DNA of 8,627 nucleotides, from positions 1 through 8,627 of the forward strand of contig JAKEIB010000207.1 of the NCBI GenBank assembly GCA_022614705.1. The letters are read 5' to 3'. Shown here piece after piece: positions 5,574-8,627 of this stretch. Positions within the stretch are counted from its first letter, which is position 1, and every line of letters starts with the position of its first letter. This DNA is from Planctomycetota bacterium. Lineage in GTDB: Bacteria; Planctomycetota; Planctomycetia; Pirellulales; Lacipirellulaceae. The position numbers and the translations under genes were made by a program. The notes under the pieces were generated by a model. The model made no database searches and was not told the origin of the DNA. It saw nothing but the letters and a program-made list of their open reading frames with translations.

Positions 5574-6836
5574 TTACTCTGCGTTCGCGGTGGAGAGCAG
5601 TTGTGCGAAGAATTCGCGGGCCGAGGCTTGCTCTGCTAGCAGGGAATGGCGCGTGGCATCGTCGAGTTTCGGCATGTCGCGAAGGCGCGATTCGGCGGCG
5701 GCGATCCAGTCGAAGAAGAACTGCACGCTGCGGCGGCTAACGCGAGGCCGGACGCCCTTCTCGACGTAGTACGGACCGCTGGAGGCAAATTGATAAGTCT
5801 TCGGATTGTTGGTGACGGCACGGACCAGGAACCAACCGCTTTCGTCGAATTCAACCGGCGGCAGACGGCCTTTCTTCTTGGTCCAATCCGCGAGGCGAAC
5901 GTCGGTGTAGACTTCGCCGTTTTTGATGATTTCGAGGTATTCGACCGGTACGCGCGTGGCGAGGTTGAGGCCGATTTCGAGCGAAAGCGAGCCGCCCTCG
6001 TCGATGTGGAAGACGTAGCCGGGCGGCTGGCCTTCCACCAGCGGTCGCAGCAGAGGACCGTTGGTGACGAAGACGCGGCCTTCCCGCAGTCCGTCCCACC
6101 AACTCTCGGGTGTGAACTCGTCGCCGCAGAAGACGTACACGCGGTTGCTGCCGACGGGATTGTCGTTCGTGCCCGAGCCGCTGCCGGCGACGGGTGGAAT
6201 GCGCAGGCCGCAGTTCAGCACGTGGTAGTACACCGTCTCCGACCAGCGGCCGTTGCCGCTACGGCCGGGTAACAGCGAACGATCCCGTGGCCGGCCGTCG
6301 TCTTCGTTATCGACGACGCTTTCGCGCAGGGCGTGGTGGTGAATCAACTGGATCGCGTCGAGCTTGCCGCTGGCGAGCCAGACGGGGAGGTTCCAAGCGT
6401 ACGGGGTGCGGGCGATTTGGATTTCGGATTGCCCGCCGCGCTGGGTGAACTCCTTTCGGATTGCGGATTGAGAAACAGAATCCGCAATCCGCAATCCGAA
6501 ATCCGCAATCTGAATATCTTGTAGGCCTTCGGCTCGAAGGATGAGCGGCATGTCGCGTGGGGAGCGGGTAACGTCCAGGTCGGCGCCGTACCAGCCTTCT
6601 TTTGCCAGGTCGGCGAAGCGCGTCATTTCGATTCGTTTGGCGTCGTCGGCGTGGCGGTCGATTTCGAAGTGGCCCGATTGGGTGCGATACTCAGGGCCGG
6701 CGTCGAGTTCGAATGTGTATTGGCCGCGGCGCATGGGGAGCGTGAGTCGACCGTCGATGTAGAAATGGCCGCCGAACTCGGCCGCGTTGGGCAGGTTCAG
6801 CTTCACCGGCCGCTGGCGAGTGTTTTGCACTTGCAT
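5574..6836 (-). CDS. CehA/McbA-like (PHP-type) protein, probably degenerate
   Basis: The 420-residue frame resembles planctomycete proteins of the CehA/McbA family, related to PHP metal-dependent hydrolases. An N-terminal beta domain (about 1-75) leads to EGWYGADLDVTRS (80-92), where family members usually read GDLHVHR. Later blocks fit well: NLPVWLASGKLDAIQL (149-164), YYHVLNCGLRIPPVAGSGSG (203-222), NPVGSNRVYV (226-235), GREGRVFVTNGPLLR-like sequence (249-264) and a C-terminal FASSGPYYVE (350-359). Between residues 106 and 143, where I expect about 100 residues of metal-site sequence, there is instead a stretch encoded by a 7-bp tandem repeat (108-141). The ATG at 6836 is internal to conserved sequence: the frame upstream reads DGELEIEVVDKATGQPIAAR but has no start codon before a TAG at 6915-6917. 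Activity is doubtful. Alternatively this is a divergent non-catalytic subfamily. Confidence 0.7.
   Translation of the reverse strand: MQVQNTRQRPVKLNLPNAAEFGGHFYIDGRLTLPMRRGQYTFELDAGPEYRTQSGHFEIDRHADDAKRIEMTRFADLAKEGWYGADLDVTRSPRDMPLILRAEGLQDIQIADFGLRIADSVSQSAIRKEFTQRGGQSEIQIARTPYAWNLPVWLASGKLDAIQLIHHHALRESVVDNEDDGRPRDRSLLPGRSGNGRWSETVYYHVLNCGLRIPPVAGSGSGTNDNPVGSNRVYVFCGDEFTPESWWDGLREGRVFVTNGPLLRPLVEGQPPGYVFHIDEGGSLSLEIGLNLATRVPVEYLEIIKNGEVYTDVRLADWTKKKGRLPPVEFDESGWFLVRAVTNNPKTYQFASSGPYYVEKGVRPRVSRRSVQFFFDWIAAAESRLRDMPKLDDATRHSLLAEQASAREFFAQLLSTANAE
6414..6513. repeat. 7-bp tandem/inverted repeat inside the CehA-like gene
   Basis: Five head-to-tail heptads cover 6479-6513 (AATCCGC, AATCCGC, AATCCGA, AATCCGC, AATCTGA). 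The reverse-orientation heptads TCGGATT and GCGGATT lie at 6456-6469, making a perfect 13-bp stem, CGGATTGCGGATT (6457-6469) with AATCCGCAATCCG (6479-6491), around a 9-base loop. A further degenerate copy is at 6414-6431. On the minus strand the repeat is read in frame as IADFGLRIADSVSQSAIR, a peptide I associate with this kind of dispersed heptad repeat rather than with a protein domain. Confidence 0.75.
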
Positions 6837-6967
6837 CCGCGCGGCGATCGGTTGTCCGGTTGCCTTGTCAACGACTTCGATTTCAAGCTCGCCATCGGCG
6901 CGGCGTGGAGCGAGCTAGGCGCGAGAGACAAGCACAATGCGGTTGCAAAGACCAAACGAAAGGGCAA
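6837..6967 (-). pseudogene. detached 5' end of the CehA-like gene (signal peptide, frameshifted)
   Basis: From a TTG at 6967 the minus strand encodes PFRLVFATALCLSLAPSSLH and then AAP, a clear signal peptide with a cleavage-like A-x-A end. This frame does not join the CehA-like frame. The conserved DGELEIEVVDKATG sequence starts at 6896 in a different frame, and restoring one base around 6896-6905 (a GC-rich GCCGCGCC stretch) would fuse the two. So the intact ancestor was probably an exported protein of about 465 residues. Either the gene carries a one-base deletion or the assembly has a one-base error here. Confidence 0.6.
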
Positions 6968-7024
6968 GGTGGTATAGTCTCGACGTTGGTGGGTTCACTA
7001 CCAATTTAGCACGCGACAGAAACT

Positions 7025-7050
7025 CCTTGTGGGGGACGCCTCCCACAAGG
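7025..7050. repeat. 9-bp hairpin in the divergent intergenic region
   Basis: CCTTGTGGG (7025-7033) pairs perfectly with CCCACAAGG (7042-7050) around an 8-base loop. Its centre contains GGGGACGCC, also present in the arm of the 4494-4559 hairpin, so the two may be related repeats. It lies between the divergent CehA-like and dnaJ genes. Function is unknown. Confidence 0.55.
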
Positions 7051-7123
7051 TGCAATGTTTACCGTAGAATGGAAAGAATCAGACCGGCGATGCGTAGCAT
7101 ACCGGCTGTTATAAGCGAAACTT

Positions 7124-7177
7124 GTAGCTGAAGTCGCAAGACTTCAGAAGCGGCTGAATACTTGCGAATTCAGCTAC
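7124..7177. repeat. canonical inverted REP pair (BIME-like) upstream of dnaJ
   Basis: Unit A (7124-7147) is GTAG followed by CTGAAGTC pairing with GACTTCAG around a GCAA loop. Unit B lies on the other strand (7177-7154) and is GTAG followed by CTGAATTC, GCAA, GTATTCAG. The units match in 21 of 24 bases and are separated by 6 bases. At unit positions 10 and 19 a G-C pair in A is replaced by T-A in B, a compensatory change that supports selection for folding. A 5' GTAG followed by a palindrome, and an inverted partner, define REP/BIME elements. It ends 31 bp before the dnaJ ATG, so it could lie in the dnaJ leader. Confidence 0.75.
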
Positions 7178-7208
7178 GCATTGACTTTTGACCTCTGACT
7201 TCTCCTCG

Positions 7209-8165
7209 ATGGCGACCGATTACTACGCGACGCTTGGTGTTTCTCGAAGTGCCATGCCGGACGAAATCCAGAAGGCGTATCGCAAGCTCGCGCGGAAGTA
7301 TCATCCGGACATGAATCCGGATGACGCGACGGCGAAAAAGAAGTTTCAGGAGGTGCAGGCCGCGTTCGAAGTGTTGAGCGACGCGGAGAAACGCAAGCGA
7401 TATGACCAGTTCGGCAGCGAGTTCGAGTCGGTCGGAGCGGGCGGCGGAGGGCCGCGGACGTGGCGCTACACGACGAGTAGCGGGCCGCAGACTTATCCGT
7501 TCGACGTGAATGACCTGGGCGATTTGTTTGGCCGCGGTGGAGAGGATGAAGGCGGAGGAGGATTTGCAGATTTATTCAAGCAATTCGGCGGGGCGCGCGC
7601 CGGTCGCCGCGCGGCACGTGCCGCGCGTGGCAATGATCTCAAGCATGAGCTCACGGTGCCGTTCGCCACGGCCGTGCTCGGTGGGCAAGCGGCGCTGACC
7701 GTGCAGCGTCGCGACGGCGACATCGAGACGATCAAGGTAAAAATTCCGGCGGGCATCGACGACGGCAAGAAGATTCGCTTACGCGGCCAGGGCGAGCCCG
7801 GCACGGGCAACGGACCGGCGGGTGATATTCTGCTCACGATCCACGTCAGCCCGCATCCGCATTTTCGACGCACGGGAAATCGGCTGGATGTGCGCGTCCC
7901 GGTGACGCTGGCCGAAGCCGCGCTCGGAGCGAAGATCGACGTGCCGACGCCGCAGGGCACGATCGCGCTCACCGTGCCGCCCAATACGTCGAGCGGCAAG
8001 AAGCTTCGCATCAAGGGGCACGGAATAAGGACGGAGCCGCCGGGCGATCTGTTCGCAGAGATTCAGATCGTGCTGCCGGACAAGCTCTCGGCGGAGGACC
8101 GTCAAACGCTGGCCGACATCTCCGCACGCTATCCACACAACCCGCGGTGCGAATTGCGATGGTGA
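7209..8165 (+). CDS. DnaJ C-terminal domain protein, CbpA-type Hsp40 co-chaperone
   Basis: The 318-residue product begins with a J domain (about 3-68) containing the HPD motif at 32-34, which stimulates the ATPase of DnaK. A Gly/Phe-rich linker with DLGDLFGRGG and FADLFKQFGG follows (about 75-135). Two beta-barrel substrate-binding domains complete the protein (about 142-292; HELTVPFATAVLGG, GRLRGQGEPG-like and IKGHGI segments). No CxxCxGxG zinc-finger repeats are present, so it is of the CbpA/DnaJ class B type rather than housekeeping DnaJ. It acts in the cytoplasm in protein folding. The ATG at 7209 directly precedes ATDYYATLGV, the normal start of a J domain; an in-frame TTG at 7188 would add seven unconserved residues. 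No Shine-Dalgarno is obvious. The stop overlaps the next gene, and no dnaK or grpE is adjacent. Confidence 0.96.
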   Translation: MATDYYATLGVSRSAMPDEIQKAYRKLARKYHPDMNPDDATAKKKFQEVQAAFEVLSDAEKRKRYDQFGSEFESVGAGGGGPRTWRYTTSSGPQTYPFDVNDLGDLFGRGGEDEGGGGFADLFKQFGGARAGRRAARAARGNDLKHELTVPFATAVLGGQAALTVQRRDGDIETIKVKIPAGIDDGKKIRLRGQGEPGTGNGPAGDILLTIHVSPHPHFRRTGNRLDVRVPVTLAEAALGAKIDVPTPQGTIALTVPPNTSSGKKLRIKGHGIRTEPPGDLFAEIQIVLPDKLSAEDRQTLADISARYPHNPRCELRW

Positions 8166-8509
8166 CGAATTTCGGGCGGAGCGCCGTTGTCGAGACTCTG
8201 CTGCTGGCGAAGCAGTCGGCCGATCCCGTCTTGGAACAGCTCGACCCGCCGCGACGGGCGGCGGTGATCATGGCACTTTTGGCGCTGGTGCTTACGGGGC
8301 TGTTGCTGGTGACGTGCGTAATGCTCGGCGCCCATTGGGTGCGTCGATTGGCTCGACACAAGCCAGGAGCAAAGGACGCTAATGTGGCGGACACGGCGAC
8401 AGAGAATCAACGATTGCGAGCATCGCTGCAATCGGTTCTGCCCGAGGCGACGACAGACGACACGGTGCAACTGGGCAAGTCGCCAAAAGACACAAAAGTA
8501 AACTCGTAG
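8159..8509 (+). CDS. small single-pass membrane protein downstream of dnaJ
   Basis: This 116-residue protein has one strong transmembrane segment at about residues 35-58 (VIMALLALVLTGLLLVTCVM). It is followed by a basic stretch, RRLARHK, which favours a cytoplasmic C-terminus by the positive-inside rule. The N-terminal 30 residues are amphipathic (ETLLLAKQSADPVLEQL) and the C-terminal half is polar and probably disordered. The ATG at 8159 overlaps the last codons of dnaJ by 7 bases, which suggests translational coupling in one operon; a GTG at 8147 is possible. I do not recognise the family. A link to membrane-associated chaperone work is only suggested by the overlap. Confidence 0.7.
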   Translation: MVTNFGRSAVVETLLLAKQSADPVLEQLDPPRRAAVIMALLALVLTGLLLVTCVMLGAHWVRRLARHKPGAKDANVADTATENQRLRASLQSVLPEATTDDTVQLGKSPKDTKVNS

Positions 8510-8555
8510 GTGTGGAAATTAAGACAATGGTAACAGTTTAGCCGTCTGTAGCGGT

Positions 8556-8627
8556 TTAGGTTGGTAATGGAGGTAGTTGTCCGGTGGTGAGGTAAGTGGC
8601 GATCGCGTCGCTGATGGTGCTGATGGG
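8556..8627 (-). CDS. possible 3' end of a convergent gene (partial)
   Basis: The minus strand is open from the window edge to a TAA at 8556-8558 and reads PISTISDAIATYLTTGQLPP then LPT. The pattern 'DAIATYLTTGQLPP' is like the end of TAP-type alpha/beta hydrolases, which often finish with an 'xYLxxGxLPP' segment, but 23 residues are too few to be sure. It would converge on the small membrane protein gene with a 46-bp gap. Confidence 0.4.
   Translation of the reverse strand, partial: PISTISDAIATYLTTGQLPPLPT

Noticed and set aside
5646..6272. 208-residue + strand ORF
   Set aside because: Antisense shadow of the CehA-like gene; low-complexity Val/Asp/Ala composition without motifs.
6479..6513. 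CRISPR-like short repeat array
   Set aside because: The units are 7 bp and head-to-tail with no spacers, so this is a simple tandem repeat.
7110..7115. TATAAG as the -10 of a dnaJ promoter
   Set aside because: No -35-like hexamer at suitable spacing; a single hexamer is not enough.
7493..8014. 173-residue minus-strand ORF
   Set aside because: Antisense to dnaJ; Pro/Ser/Arg-rich shadow frame.

Overview
The window looks like chromosomal DNA from a planctomycete, probably Pirellulales. This is inferred from three things: high GC; long gene-free stretches full of palindromes; and the gene families present, namely a CehA/McbA-like protein, a polytopic membrane protein with an 'HQFGLKHMLAW' segment typical of planctomycete membrane proteins, and a zinc-finger-less DnaJ. 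No rRNA, tRNA, CRISPR array, integrase or transposase gene is visible.

Layout from left to right. Positions 1-335 hold the possible tail of an upstream + strand gene, two competing hairpins, and a Y-shaped pair of inverted hairpins. A minus-strand gene for a roughly 10-helix membrane protein follows (336-1388). Positions 1389-2200 have no intact gene. They hold a hairpin cluster, a 118-bp inverted pair of GTAG/ATAG-headed palindromes, what may be a decayed minus-strand ORF, and an inverted repeat just before the next gene. The best-supported gene is ppk1, polyphosphate kinase (2201-4456, +). It converges on a class 3 lipase gene (4288-5466, -), whose frame runs on through a perfect 27-bp hairpin and into the antisense of ppk1. 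Upstream of the lipase on the same strand is a CehA/McbA-like gene (5574-6836, -). It appears damaged: its signal peptide sits in another frame, and a 7-bp tandem repeat occupies the place where catalytic-domain sequence is expected. Divergent from it is a CbpA-type DnaJ gene (7209-8165, +), overlapped by a gene for a small single-helix membrane protein (8159-8509, +). The last 72 bases may be the 3' end of a convergent minus-strand gene.

The genes do not form one pathway. ppk1 makes polyphosphate, dnaJ is a co-chaperone, and the lipase and CehA-like genes are accessory hydrolase-type genes. No regulatory link between them can be read from the sequence.

The most interesting feature is the intergenic DNA. 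Three elements (284-339, 1464-1581, 7124-7177) share one design: a GTAG (once ATAG) tetranucleotide followed by a palindrome, paired with an inverted partner of the same form. That is the anatomy of REP/BIME elements mobilised by REP-associated tyrosine transposases (RAYT). The stems differ in sequence but keep pairing, including one compensatory base-pair change inside the 7124-7177 element. No RAYT gene is in the window.
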